Below are positions 37,350 through 62,936 of a stretch of 64,000 nt of DNA, piece after piece. The notes under the pieces are model-generated. The model did not search any database. It was given only the letters and a program-made list of their open reading frames with translations, and had not been told where the DNA came from. The stretch comes from Halisarca cf. caerulea (lineage: Eukaryota > Porifera > Demospongiae > Chondrillida > Halisarcidae): positions 3,262,617 to 3,326,616 of the forward strand of contig CAUJGJ010000434.1 in assembly GCA_963170055.1 (NCBI GenBank). Reading direction: 5' to 3'. The position numbers and the translations under genes were made by a program. The number at the start of each line of letters is the position of its first letter. Within the stretch, counting starts at the first letter, position 1.

Positions 37350-39060
37350 CCATCGCAGGTAAGTTATGTCCAATTTTGCCATAAAACAAAATGGCGGCCG
37401 ATTCCGAACGTCTCGAATTCAAGGCCTTGTTTTAACTTTTTGTATATGCCAAGCCTCAAAACCCAGCATAAACAGAGAGTATAACCTTTATATGTTATGC
37501 ATATGTACATAAAGCAATCAATAATTTTTTGAAATTTCTGTTTGACCGATTTTCCGTCACCATATGAAAATAGTAAAGATTCAAAAACGCGGTCGAGAAA
37601 ATCTCCGAGTTTGAGCACACAAGTCAATTCACAAGACACAACATGTCCTTATCTTACTTTCCTGGTTATGGGAGAGCAATAGTCCATTCCTCCGCTGTTA
37701 TGTCCAAGGATTTCTGCTTTAAAAGTACGGTAGTAACAGCAAACGGCTTGACATAAACTGAACGGAACGCAGGTATGTTATGGCACTTTTCGCCAAAAAA
37801 CAAAATGGCTGCCTCTTACGAATGCCTCTAATAAAACGCTTTGTTTTCTCTTCCTACAGTCGCAAAGACTCAAGAAACCATCTAGATAGTATTATGAACA
37901 TTTGCATTTTGTGCATTGGCAATTTAAAGAGCCAAAACCTGTTGTACGTGTTGTATATGGTCGATTTTTAAACTATACCAAAATAAGCAAAAATCGCAAA
38001 AGGCGCGGTTGAAGAAATCTGAATTTAAACACCCAAGTGTATTCAGAAGACAGAACATGTCCTAATCTTACTTTTCGCCCATGGGGAAAACGCTGCTCCA
38101 TTCCACGGCTGTTATGTATAAGGATTTCTGCTCAAAAAGACACAAAAAGATCGGCTACAGCAACAAATGGCTGCGCATAAGCTGAACGGAAGGGCCGACC
38201 ATCTTCCCCATGGCGGAATTTGAAGTTCAGTCCTTTAGAGATAATCTGACAAAGTTTTAAGGATCTAGGTAGAGATCTAGACCCGCGCCTTTTTCGCCAT
38301 AAAATCCTTGTGGACTGGAGTGCTTCTTTAGGCATTTGTCACATGATATCACATGTCCACGAAGGCAAACTCTTCAAATACTCGCGCGTATTAGCCTATG
38401 ATGACGTATAATTGTCGTGTTTAAGCTGTGGTCACATGGCCTGACCGTGATAAACTGTGTGAGGCGTAATAATCTAATCGCATAGCTTGTTAAACCACAA
38501 AACGCCCCCTTTAGCCTCAATTCTGCCATAACATACCTGCGAAAGATGTACAGTCTTCCCATAACCAGCATTTGAAGTTCGGTCTTTAAGGGATAATCTG
38601 ACGTAGTTTCAAACATACAGACCAAAGTTTGCTCGACCGCGTTTTTGGACATAACTTTCTTATGGACAAGAGTTCTTCTCTAGCCTTGGTCACGTGTTCA
38701 TCACGTGTTCTCGAGTGTAGAGAGGCTAATTTATACGCAGTACATACGGTCAAAACTTCGAAGGCGAGTCAGAACTTTCGAAGCTCGATCGCTCGCAAAT
38801 TTGCAAGTTTGGAGTTTACTACCATCCATTTGCTAACTTGGTCGGCCAGAATCCCTTCTATTGATGGTGCAACCATTCAAATCTTGAATATTAGCGAGAT
38901 GGTCACACGGTAAGAACGTGATAATTTGTATTAGGCGTGACGATTTAATCGCATACCTGTCAAAACCACAAGATACCCTTTGCAACCACGAATCTGCCAT
39001 AACCTACCTGCGATCGTCGGAACTTTTATACCATTAGATTTCAATCTATTCCAAGTTAAT
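37350..39060. repeat. Nested direct and inverted duplications of about 0.4-0.5 kb
   Basis: Two related blocks in direct order near 37.62-37.78 and 38.04-38.18 kb share AACATGTCCT..ATCTTACTTT and GCTGTTATGT..AAGGATTTCTGCT. Two further blocks near 38.43-38.54 and 38.91-39.01 kb share TAATCGCATA, AAACCACAA and a TCTGCCATAAC..TACCTGCG word. That last word is inverted relative to GCAGGTAAGTTATG near 37355 and GCAGGTATGTTATGG near 37770. The region is CpG-richer than its surroundings. It is probably a degenerate foldback-type element or an old local duplication. Confidence 0.45.
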
Positions 39061-39860
39061 GTGTGGAAGTTTCTTTTAGTTAAGTATTCATTTGTGTTTC
39101 TTGTAAGCTTGGCTAGCTTCAAAAAGTGCTAGTTGTGCCGAAAGCTATCGAATTCGCTTTGAAAATATTGAAAAAGAAAGAGCCACTTTAGTGACTTTTC
39201 CGCGACTACGGTTTCGTAACTTCACCACTTAGCCCACAACAGGGATTGGTCACGTGCGAGTCACTATAGTGGCCCGTCCACAATAAAGAGTTAATTTCTC
39301 TTTTTTATTAGTCTTGCGCTCTAATATTTATCACATATACATACAATTTTATCTTTATGAAGGATAACAAGTTATATATGGCAGAATGGATGAATATAAC
39401 GTTGAAAAAGTTGTGGCATTTTCATAATGGCCATTTTCCCTTTTATAGTGAAGGCGGATTTTAACACCCTGTGCACTTCTTCCATGCATGTTTGGATTGT
39501 GCGTTCTCTGAGCTAAATTTCTTGGTAAGTATTGTTATAGCGAGCTGGCTTTCTGGCTCTAGTGTGCATCTGATGACTCGAGCTTTCTGTTCAGGAATGA
39601 ACTTCTTGTAACTCCCACACTTTCTTTTAGTTTGTGACTCAGAGGTTGACGTGATGGCAGCTACTTATATTGTTTGCCGGGGAATTCGTTCACAGCGTCT
39701 TTGATTAGAAAACAAAGCACAAACCTAAGTCTTTAATGTCGCCATTGTTGTTGTCAGCATACGCCCTTTGCGAAAAGTTCGCGGCAAATCCATACAATTT
39801 CAGAACATAACAAAAATATTACCCCACAAAAGTTTCTTGCTCTACAGTATGACCTACAGG
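39061..39860. other. No supported feature
   Basis: Unique-looking sequence with no open frame of note, no array and no inverted-repeat element that I could recognise. Confidence 0.4.
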
Positions 39861-39922
39861 ACATGCTCCACATGCAGCAATGTACACACCTAACTCATTG
39901 CATGGGAGGTTATATGTATGTA

Positions 39923-39927
<5 letters not shown>

Positions 39928-39992
<65 letters not shown>

Positions 39993-40036
39993 CACATACA
40001 CACGCATATGTACACACACAGACACACACACAGACA
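39928..40036. repeat. (CA)n microsatellite, left part
   Basis: CA run with GACACA interruptions. The same type of CAGACACA tract resumes at 40711, on the far side of an inverted-repeat element. Confidence 0.95.
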
Positions 40037-40037
40037 C

Positions 40038-40710
40038 AGGCCTCGTTTACACAAATCAAGATTCAGTGGTAAACGTATCAAAATCTATTCGTTTTGGGCT
40101 TCCTTTTACACAAATTTAACATAAATGAATACTGGATCCGTATCGATTTGAAACACACACCAAAGTGGAGTTCGGATCTCCCGTTTAAATTCTGTCGTGT
40201 AAAAGGCAAATCCGCATACATTTTAATCCAGTCACGTGACAAAAAAGTTGCGCAAATTGTCTTGGGAGCACGAAATGATCTGCAAGTGAGTGAAAACAGC
40301 TTCGTAGTATCGAGTATGTTCTTTGGTTCAACTTGTATTAGGTCTATTGCCTTTGATAGCACTTTCAATGATTTTTTCCCCTACGAAAAAGGAGTTCTAT
40401 AGTTGGATGTGATGCTATCTTCGTCCTATTGGGCTATTCGTCCTCACGAAATCGCCGAGCAGGACAACCATGAAAGCGTCGAATCTTCGTTGGTTGTGGA
40501 TACACCCTAGATGAAAGTGAAAACTGAAAGTGGGGGAAAATCTGTACTAACACTTCCTTGTGGAACTCTTGAGCACATGCCAGTCACGTGGTTGCTTTCG
40601 ATGGCTCATCCGGATCAGGTTGAAGTCCGGATTCGCGTAAACACTTATGTAAACGGTCGCGCATTTATCCGTTTCAGGTTGGATTGGATTCGTGTAAACG
40701 TGGCCACAGA
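40038..40710. mobile_element. Inverted-repeat DNA element inserted in a CA repeat (hAT-like termini)
   Basis: The left end reads GGCCTCGTTTACACAAATC and the right end, reversed, GGCCACGTTTACACGAATCC. These are imperfect terminal inverted repeats enclosing about 670 bp. CAGACACA microsatellite lies on both sides. No transposase is visible, so it is probably non-autonomous. The hAT label rests only on the terminal GTTTACAC style and is tentative. Confidence 0.6.
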
Positions 40711-40751
40711 CAGACACACAGACACACACACACACACACACACACACACAA
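40711..40751. repeat. (CA)n microsatellite, right part
   Basis: ACAGACAGACACACAGACAC followed by a pure CA run, the continuation of the tract interrupted by the element at 40038-40710. Confidence 0.9.
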
Positions 40752-41022
40752 CAGACTAGGGATATGTTTGTTTGTTGCTATTACATCGGAATTATCGCAC
40801 AAGAGTCTGACATGCAGAGAAATCTCTAGTCGGGAGAGCCCTTGGGAGTTGGACGTCGTAAATATCTGGTGATACAGGACTCCAACATTGAAAAATCACA
40901 TACTACGTTCCAAATTGCAGATAATCAGTATAATGTCCTAGTACACGTGGGCTAATGGTAAGAAATGTGAATTCATGCTGTCCAAGGAATATTTCAATGC
41001 AATGCATGCAGACGATCAAACA

Positions 41023-41790
41023 CACCTTCGTCTCTGGTCTTCAGCAGCCATGCTTCCCCTCAACCAATGTCTGGTGGCTTTTACTGATGGGAATATGAAT
41101 AATTACCTGTGATAGAAAAAAATGATTTTCATTATTAAGGAACCATTCAATTTTATTATATCAAATTAAAATAAAAGTATATCAGAATTGTTACGTTTTT
41201 GGCCAACCTAGTACTTACTTCATTCCATATCACAGGTTGCTTTTGGCTCTCGCTCTCTGAACTCAGAACATTGAAACTTCAACTTCACTAAGGTAACTGC
41301 TTGTAGAACGAGAATTGCCTTGGCTGACACAGGCACAGACATCACAGCTCCTCTAAAACAGGTGGAGAACAACATTTTGACATGATAATTGAATTAAACA
41401 AACACGTACGTGTACCATCAAAATTCACTAAACAAGTTAAAAATTGAACTTATTGGACAGCATGACACTGAGCCTTCATTTACCTTCTAAACACTGTCAG
41501 CCATCTTTAGAGGTGTGATTCATTCAACAAAATTTAGAGAAATGGCATTATTACTGAGAACGCTCCCTACAAAGTTAGGAAGAGAATCAACACAACTTTT
41601 CATCATGAGGAGCACAAGTCTAACTCACCCATCAGTTGCTTGAACCAGCCATGTCCAGGCACCAGACTTCTTCTCTTGGTCTTTGTGTTCAACGTCCAAC
41701 TGGACTGGTCAAAGATTGGAAAGGTAAAACTTGTACCATGAAGAACACAACTCACAGCATCTTTAGCACTTCTTCTTCAACACGGTTCCA
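41023..41790 (-). CDS. Partial exon set of the older paralogue (unknown protein)
   Basis: Cassette copy 11, the best basis for a gene model. Minus-strand exons with matching phases: 41629-41704 (two bases, then QLDVEHKDQEKKSGAWTW and more, ending in phase 2, GTGAGT donor); the 21-nt microexon 41484-41504 (WLTVFR in phase, GTAAAT donor); and an exon starting at 41352 (GAVMSVPVSAKAILVL, TTTTAG acceptor) whose 3' end I cannot fix. Downstream blocks (SESQKQPVIWNE near 41260-41215; MAAEDQRR near 41050-41030) also abut GT donors, but their phases do not join cleanly. No known domain recognised. Confidence 0.45.
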
Positions 41791-42199
41791 GCTGTAACAT
41801 CTACTGTAACAATAATCCAAATGTTATGTGCATTAGATATGACAATGATTCAAGCTTGATAACTGTGTTTATATGCATTGCAGCAAAATGTCCGTACCTT
41901 TTGTCCAATGTGCTTTGAAGACATCTACTTAGAATACATCAAAGTGCATGTGGTGCTTCTGCAGCTGAAAGACTGGAAAAATTGCCAATGGTAAATTTTA
42001 ATTCTATTAGAGTTTATTTAGTAAGATAGTCACAGCATACACGTGGTCCTTGTGGTGCTTGACATTTAAAAAAATATAAATATTTCTAAGAAATGCAGAA
42101 TGTCACAGTATGTCCATTCAAACTCAGAAATCCATTACTAGTCGGGTGGACAAACAAATGTCTGGAAAAAATCAGCAGACTGAGTTTTAAAAATTGGGA

Positions 42200-42480
42200 T
42201 AAGCTCCTCCGCCCTTAATCCACGACTGGTCCGATGTCCGTTGCGTGTATTGCGGAGCGGGAGTGCCGACGCAAATTTAGCGCTCGAAGGACAAAGGGAA
42301 CGATGTTTCACGTAACGCGCGCGAATTTTATTGGGTACCACTTTCGAAGTAAAAGCATTTCAGCGCTGGTTGGGTAGTACTACGCCCAACCCGTCGGCAC
42401 TCACTCCACACACACACACACAACAGAAGTTGAACGTCACATGTGGAAGACGAGCTAAGGAGGCGGGGAAGAACTAAAAT
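42200..42480. other. Conserved block with hairpin, older paralogue copy
   Basis: Corresponds to 6650-6910, 15395-15660 and 24515-24780 in the 9-kb units: CCTTAATCCAC, TTATTGGGTACCACTTTCG, CGCTGGTTGGGTAGTACTA and GTCGGCAC..CACTCCACACACACA are all shared. It lies just 3' (on the minus strand) of the exon at 42787-42835. Its role is unknown. Confidence 0.5.
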
Positions 42481-42786
42481 AAATTTCAACATGATTGGGC
42501 CCTGCAACCACTAAAATCTTTCAAAAAGATGTGCTTAGTCTAGAGGAAAAGGAAAAAAAATAAAAAGTGCACTTATCTTATGTAGCGAACTCCACTTCGT
42601 CGCTGTCATGTGCCGTCACGTACACTGCCGCACAAGTCTATTACATCCAGCAACCCTAAAAGGAACGGATGGAGAACAGAACAGTGACGAACACTGCGTA
42701 ATATACAGTATGACATTGAGTTTGTGCATTTTCATCCGTTCGTTCCGTGTCTACTGCGGTACTGTGTTGTCTAGCGTTAGACTCAC

Positions 42787-42835
42787 TTTCAACAAAACGC
42801 ATCGGTGTTCTCAATAAAGTTTCATAGAGTTCATC
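42787..42835 (-). CDS. Exon of the older paralogue, DELYETLLRTPMRFVE
   Basis: Good acceptor (TGTTTTTGCAG) and a consensus GTGAGT donor. The 49-nt exon reads DELYETLLRTPMRFVE from phase 0 and leaves one base over. It joins in phase to the exon at 43063-43165. Whether it joins the exons at 41 kb directly is not settled; at least one exon may be missing from my model. Confidence 0.4.
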
Positions 42836-43062
42836 CTGCAAAAACAATGAACACAGCAGTTGTTTTACGCATAAACGGTATACAGCAAAAGACTTAGTGA
42901 TCAAAAATATTACATAGTCGCAAACAAGCGAGTGAACTGGCCAAGACAAAAATATCGTAGGATCTAACATCCACAACACAGTGAAGGCTAACATCGACTT
43001 GAAAATTTTAGAATAACTGACGGATCAAAAGTAGAAAAGAGACTTGAGAACAAATTTCTTAC

Positions 43063-43165
43063 CTTCATCGCTTCAAGGCAGCTATTTGGCGCTGTGTTGG
43101 CGTCCAGCGTCCAGTCGTGCACATGTCTGGGGGCGGAGACTAGGAAATCCACCAATGAAATTCCT
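43063..43165 (-). CDS. Exon of the older paralogue, 34 codons
   Basis: TTTGTTTTAG acceptor, GTAAGA donor. It has one leading base, then 34 open codons starting GISLVDFLVSAPRHVHDWTL and ending CLEAMK, in phase with the next exon (42787-42835). The AG-GA start and entry phase are the same as in the GAVMS-type exons of the cassettes. An upstream first exon must exist but I cannot identify it. Confidence 0.4.
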
Positions 43166-43866
43166 CTAAAACAAATGCTCACGTGATCAAAAAACCGCAA
43201 GCCGTAGAGGCACTGTAGTGTTATAGCCTATGCGCACAATCTCACGTGCATAGTATGATGCTTGAATATAAATCCACGTGTGTACGTGGCTGCTTAGATG
43301 TCCTTGACATGCCTTTTCTGACACTGGCAATATTGGTGGGCTGACTGGCCATGGCTGGCTGTATGCAGACCTAGCTATACTCCACTCCAACATGGACACT
43401 GTACATTACTCTTACAATACTGAGATCAGAACGAATGAATGCATGTACGTCGTGAGTCCCAGAGTTCAGCAGACCCTCAAGTTGGACATTATAATTTATT
43501 ATTACTTTACTATCTTGTTTCAAATTGCGTAACTTCTACAATAAACTAGTATATATTATTACAGTACCTTTAAGCTGCTCAATGTTCAATTACGTATATA
43601 TAATTTATATCTGAACGTTACATTTTTCCACAAGAAACAAACTCAAATTAGGTAGGTGCACGTTTTGTGCTTAAGCAACACAAGTTATATTAATATCAGT
43701 ATAAATCATTCACATGATCTTTTGGGCGAAGCTGGCAGCATAAAACAAGCTATATTTCCAAGATACATATTATATGAAAAATATTAATACGACATGGCAT
43801 CAATAGGTTGCCTATGTTTTATACTACATACTGTGTCCAAATTTCAATTAACAATGAATTTTAACT
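43166..43866. other. No supported feature
   Basis: Sequence between the older paralogue and the PGAP4 3' region. A first exon of the paralogue may lie here, but no candidate has both a start codon and a donor in the right phase. Confidence 0.3.
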
Positions 43867-44055
43867 GTTACACAGCATACAATTGAAAATAATGAAGTAA
43901 ATCACTGTAAAAATACATGTGGTTACAGTAAAGTGTAGAAAATACATAAATTAACAGATGAGCACTCTGATAAATAACTGACATGAATTGAAAATTCTGT
44001 GAGGTTGAAATAATGAGTATTACCATAGTCTGCGGTAATGTACACCCCCCTACAA

Positions 44056-44057
44056 GC

Positions 44058-44118
<61 letters not shown>
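44056..44118. repeat. (CA)n microsatellite downstream of PGAP4
   Basis: Pure CA run of about 31 repeats, probably in the 3' untranslated or downstream region of PGAP4. Confidence 0.95.
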
Positions 44119-44120
<2 letters not shown>

Positions 44121-44433
44121 TTGCCCAATGACACACAATGGCATAAAAGGTTTGTAGTTGTTGGATGAGAAGGGTTTAAATGGCATCGTTTTAACTCAGG
44201 ACTGATGAAACAATGCCATACCATAGGTGGTTCGTCAGGTGTAGGACGAATGGGACACAATAGTGCATACAATAAATTGGTTGGACAACTGGCATATACA
44301 CAAGCATAGATACCCAGTTCACAGATGGTTGGCTGGATGGTGTGAAATGACCAAGATATGAAGCATATGTATACTAATGTACATACATTCATATTGTACA
44401 CACATACGTAGATAACTGATGGTTGGCCACATG

Positions 44434-45648
44434 TCATACAATGTGTGGATCCAGTACTCGTTGCCTGACGGAGGATATCATGCCAATGTGGGTGACAAGA
44501 CTGGGCTCCAACAACCAGATGCGTTTGGAGTGGTGCAATGCATAGTTGTATAGGATGAAATCCAGAGGTTTCACACTTGCCTCTTCCACCTGTAGAGAAC
44601 TAATGGCTGCTGATAAACTGTTCCGCGTGAAAACCATAGCAGGGGTGCAGCATCCTGGAGCTGGGGCTACAGAATACAGTTGCCAATGAAGTCTCCTCAA
44701 TTCCAGAAGATATACTCTTCCAAATAATTCGACCGACAACATGGCAAGTGCTCCAGTCAATACAAACACAGTTAGTAACATACACACAGACATACGGCGT
44801 TCGATACACCTCCGATATAGGAGAGTGGTAAAGAAACCAAACATGATACCCATGGCAAACCACTCCACAAACTGATAGAGTTCGGGATTTCGAATGTAAC
44901 TTGCCAGCTTGTCGGGATGGTAGAGTTTCATGTAGAAAAAATCTTCATGACTGGACGCATCATCAAAATTCTCGTGTACAAGTCTGTGAAATACATAGAA
45001 CATTTCGTCACGTGGTAAAGCATCGTCTTCCAAAACAAAGTAGTAATTCGAATCAACAGAGGACTTTAGATACTGTAAACAAGATCTGTAATCTGCTGTT
45101 TCTTGCCGAATAGTCCATGAAAATCGTTCTGCGTTTAATTCATGAACGGTCACAAAGGCTTTTAAGAGGTCCACTTCCTCGTTACGGTCACTGTTGGCGT
45201 TACAGATTATGACCGATGAGCTGCAGAAAGAAAATTCGTTTTCCAATCTTGTAGACGCGTAATCCGCAGCACGAAATACCGTATTGATAACGCGAGTGAG
45301 GTATCGCGCAGTTCTGATTTTCCCGTCTAATAAAGCGGATCGTTTCTTGGTGATAATGGCCACAACTATATCAGTCCTATTGTTTCCCGTACATTTTGAG
45401 CCAAGGAAGGATTTCGTAGAATTCCTTCTTCGCCAAAGACTTTGAAGGTCCTCTTCCGCCAGGTTGTCGTCTTTGTTTGATTGGCTTAACTGCCGCTGCA
45501 AAACATCCTGAGTCGACACAAAATACTTGGAATGCTTGAGTTTAAAAGATGTCAAGGGGAGCAAAACAAGTAGTACAAAACCGTATAACAAGGTACAATG
45601 CCTACAGAGCCGCCACACAGACAGCCATTTTGTTCTTTCAACTTTCAT
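44434..45648 (-). CDS. PGAP4: Post-GPI-attachment-to-proteins factor 4 (GPI-anchor GalNAc transferase)
   Basis: 404 codons without introns. PGAP4 (TMEM246) is the Golgi enzyme that adds a GalNAc side chain to the first mannose of GPI anchors; the human protein is 403 aa. Visible features: an N-terminal membrane segment at about residues 18-34 (type II-like); a glycosyltransferase core with the acidic LEDDAL motif at 206-211 for the metal/nucleotide-sugar site; and two adjacent membrane segments at about 262-279 and 288-308 inserted within the catalytic fold, a known oddity of PGAP4. A conserved PAPGCCTPAMVF block is at about 329-340 and a C-terminal EPSLVTHIG block at 381-389. The ATG at 45648 is the first in frame before the hydrophobic segment. 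The start lies 396 bp from the start of a divergent gene. Confidence 0.92.
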   Translation of the reverse strand: MKVERTKWLSVWRLCRHCTLLYGFVLLVLLPLTSFKLKHSKYFVSTQDVLQRQLSQSNKDDNLAEEDLQSLWRRRNSTKSFLGSKCTGNNRTDIVVAIITKKRSALLDGKIRTARYLTRVINTVFRAADYASTRLENEFSFCSSSVIICNANSDRNEEVDLLKAFVTVHELNAERFSWTIRQETADYRSCLQYLKSSVDSNYYFVLEDDALPRDEMFYVFHRLVHENFDDASSHEDFFYMKLYHPDKLASYIRNPELYQFVEWFAMGIMFGFFTTLLYRRCIERRMSVCMLLTVFVLTGALAMLSVELFGRVYLLELRRLHWQLYSVAPAPGCCTPAMVFTRNSLSAAISSLQVEEASVKPLDFILYNYALHHSKRIWLLEPSLVTHIGMISSVRQRVLDPHIV

Positions 45649-46044
45649 TATTTCCGGTCACGCTCTCCATAAAGGTACAATTATGAGCAAGATGGCGGAC
45701 AAGGGTATTTTGTGTACTTCCCTGAGCTTCTATAACGAGCCCACGAGCAGGTGAATTCCCATTACAGTTGCTTGCTACCCAGTAAAGTGATTGTAATTCC
45801 GGTTTGATTAGTTACCGTCAGTCTCAAACGTGCCGCGAATGTATTCAAAACTTCCCCTTTCGTCTCTCCTAGGTTCTGAATGGACGGTATGGATGTTCAC
45901 AAAAGTTCAAAACTCAAACCCAAAGTTCCTGCAGTTGTCTCTAGTCTCCGTTTTGATAGGTCCATTTGACCTTCACGCGCTCATACTGAATATTTTTGGT
46001 CTTTGGCCGAGAGAGGGGTATATTCACACTAACACGTGTTTTTC
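45649..46044. promoter_or_regulatory. Shared intergenic region, likely bidirectional promoter
   Basis: 396 bp between the PGAP4 start codon (minus strand) and the start codon of the zinc-finger/kinase gene (plus strand). It is less repeat-rich than its surroundings and contains no microsatellite. No clear TATA box was seen. Inferred from the head-to-head arrangement only. Confidence 0.45.
45683..45750 (+). other. Candidate alternative 5' exon
   Basis: ATGAGCAAGATGGCGGAC opens a 22-codon frame (MSKMADKGILCTSLSFYNEP and two more residues), ending at CAG before GTGAAT, a fair donor. Its phase (2) does not match exon 1 or exon 2 of the downstream gene. It is more likely a non-coding 5' exon or an upstream open frame than a coding exon of the kinase gene. 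Confidence 0.25.
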
Positions 46045-61312
<15,268 letters not shown>

Positions 61313-61320
61313 GTGTGTGC

Positions 61321-61321
<1 letters not shown>

Positions 61322-61370
<49 letters not shown>
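61322..61370. repeat. (TG)n microsatellite after exon 5
   Basis: TG tract beginning ten bases after the exon 5 donor. It resumes at about 62405 after an inserted element. Confidence 0.9.
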
Positions 61371-61371
<1 letters not shown>

Positions 61372-61373
61372 CT

Positions 61374-62404
61374 CCAGTGTTCGAAATAACGTTCGGACAT
61401 CGGACATTTTTTGATTATTTCTGTGAATGTTTGAATGTTATCAACTTTGTCCTGAAATTGTGTCAGCTCAAAGGAAGTGTTTATGGCTGTTGGAGGCTGT
61501 CATTGTTGTTCAGGTGACAGATTTGTGGTCTGTCACTTTCTGCTATTAATTAGGTAGTGGAACTAAAAGAAACTAATAGCTGATTAGTAGCCCTTCAGTT
61601 CAAAGCAGCTTCTCCTAGGTGGACTCTGGTGCTTTTAAAGCAAGTTATAGAAGCCTTTTCACTTGCACTGAATGTAATAAGCCCATGCAAAATTAATTTT
61701 ATGTTTCTGGTCCCCTTCCTGGTCAAACATTTTTGGTGAAAAAAGAAAAAAAAAATGAAGAAAAGCTGGTGAGCATGCTGGGTTCAAACCCTGACCAAAT
61801 ATTGTAATCTGTCAAGTAAAGCATGTGTGTTCAGCATGAATACATGCACAACCATTGTGTTGTTGTGGGACTAGTAGCTGTCTGGTTCCATACAGACATG
61901 CACTCCCCATCTAATTGTGCTGTATAAGTTTTTATCATCTTTCAACTTGTTCCAATTCAACATTCTTGATGGCATTAATAGCATCTGTTCACAGATATAA
62001 GGAATATACTTGCATGAATGCCTTTGTCAATGACTAGATTAAAAAAAATAAAAATAAAATATTTAAACCCTGGTGGCCTGTTCAATTATCAAAGATGTCC
62101 AAGACCAGAAACATAATATTATTATTTTCTTTGTGTGGCTTAATATTGTTTTGCAAATGAAAACATAGTGTACATGGTAGTAAAAGTTGGAAAATGCTAA
62201 TTGCTACAAGAAACAGTATGAAAATACCAGAATCTTCATATGTATGCTTGCTTACAACTGCATACATGATAGCAAGGAGAAGTGAGCAAAGTATTTAATC
62301 ACTTATCAAACTTATCATGTCCGAGCAAATGTGAATGTCTGGACATTCTGGAGTTTGTCCTGACATATTGTCCAGACACCTCCAAGAAGTTATCGTGAAC
62401 ACTG
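61374..62404. mobile_element. hAT-like non-autonomous element inserted in a TG repeat
   Basis: Starts CAGTGTTCGAAATAACGTTC and ends GTTATCGTGAACACTG, an imperfect 16-17-bp inverted repeat. TGTGTG lies immediately on both sides. About 1.03 kb with no transposase frame. The hAT label is from the CAGTGTTC terminus style only. Confidence 0.6.
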
Positions 62405-62485
62405 GTGTGTGTGTGCTCTTCAGATAGTACAGTCTATGTCATAGAGACCTTCCACAGTATGTAGTCAAGCTTTTTTCAAGGTCCC

Positions 62486-62489
<4 letters not shown>

Positions 62490-62558
<69 letters not shown>

Positions 62559-62602
62559 ACAGACACACATAGAGACACACACACATGCACACACACACAC
62601 AC
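62490..62602. repeat. (CA)n microsatellite
   Basis: CA tract with a few interruptions. Confidence 0.95.
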
Positions 62603-62646
62603 GGTTCCATACAAAATGTCACTAAATGCATTTTATTCCACCCGTA

Positions 62647-62930
62647 TAGAGGAGAGACTTAGTGAGGGGGATCACTAAATCTCTCCTATTATAGTTGTGG
62701 GATGGGTCACTAAATGGCACACTAAACCTCTCCCCTATTATAGAGGGAAGATTTAGTGATGGGGGTCACTAAATCTTCCCTCTATTACAGGGGAGGATTT
62801 AGTGATGGGGGTCACTAAATCTTCCCTCTATTACGGGGAGGATTTAGTGATGGGGGTCACTAAATCTTCCCTCTATTACAGGGGGAGGATTTAGTGATGG
62901 GGGTCACTAAATCTTTCCTACCACCTCTTA
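62647..62930. repeat. Tandem array of perfect hairpins, period about 46 bp
   Basis: Four to five copies of a unit that folds on itself. The best at 62743-62782 is GAGGGAAGATTTAGTGA, a TGGGGG loop, then TCACTAAATCTTCCCTC: a perfect 17-bp stem. Loops start at about 62760, 62805, 62851 and 62898. A more diverged hairpin precedes at 62649-62687. Confidence 0.85.
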
Positions 62931-62936
62931 GGATAG

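Noticed and set aside
40094..40402. 102-aa plus-strand frame as a transposase
   Set aside because: It lies inside the GTTTACAC-ended element, but no DDE or hAT dimerisation motif is visible. More likely non-coding filler.
41629..41704. Reading the duplicated exon as SSWTLNTKTKRRSLVPGHG
   Set aside because: This frame is also open, but the alternative frame QLDVEHKDQEKKSGAW matches the phases of the microexon and the GAVMS exon in several copies, so I prefer it. The choice is not proven.
61770..61795. GGGTTCAAACCC as a tRNA B box
   Set aside because: No matching A box, acceptor stem or cloverleaf around it. It lies inside the hAT-like element. A similar GGGGTTCAAACCC at 54865 also lacks tRNA structure.
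62406..62470. GCTCTTCAG near 62420 as the acceptor of the next kinase exon
   Set aside because: All three frames after it hit stops within 20 codons and none resembles kinase subdomain III.
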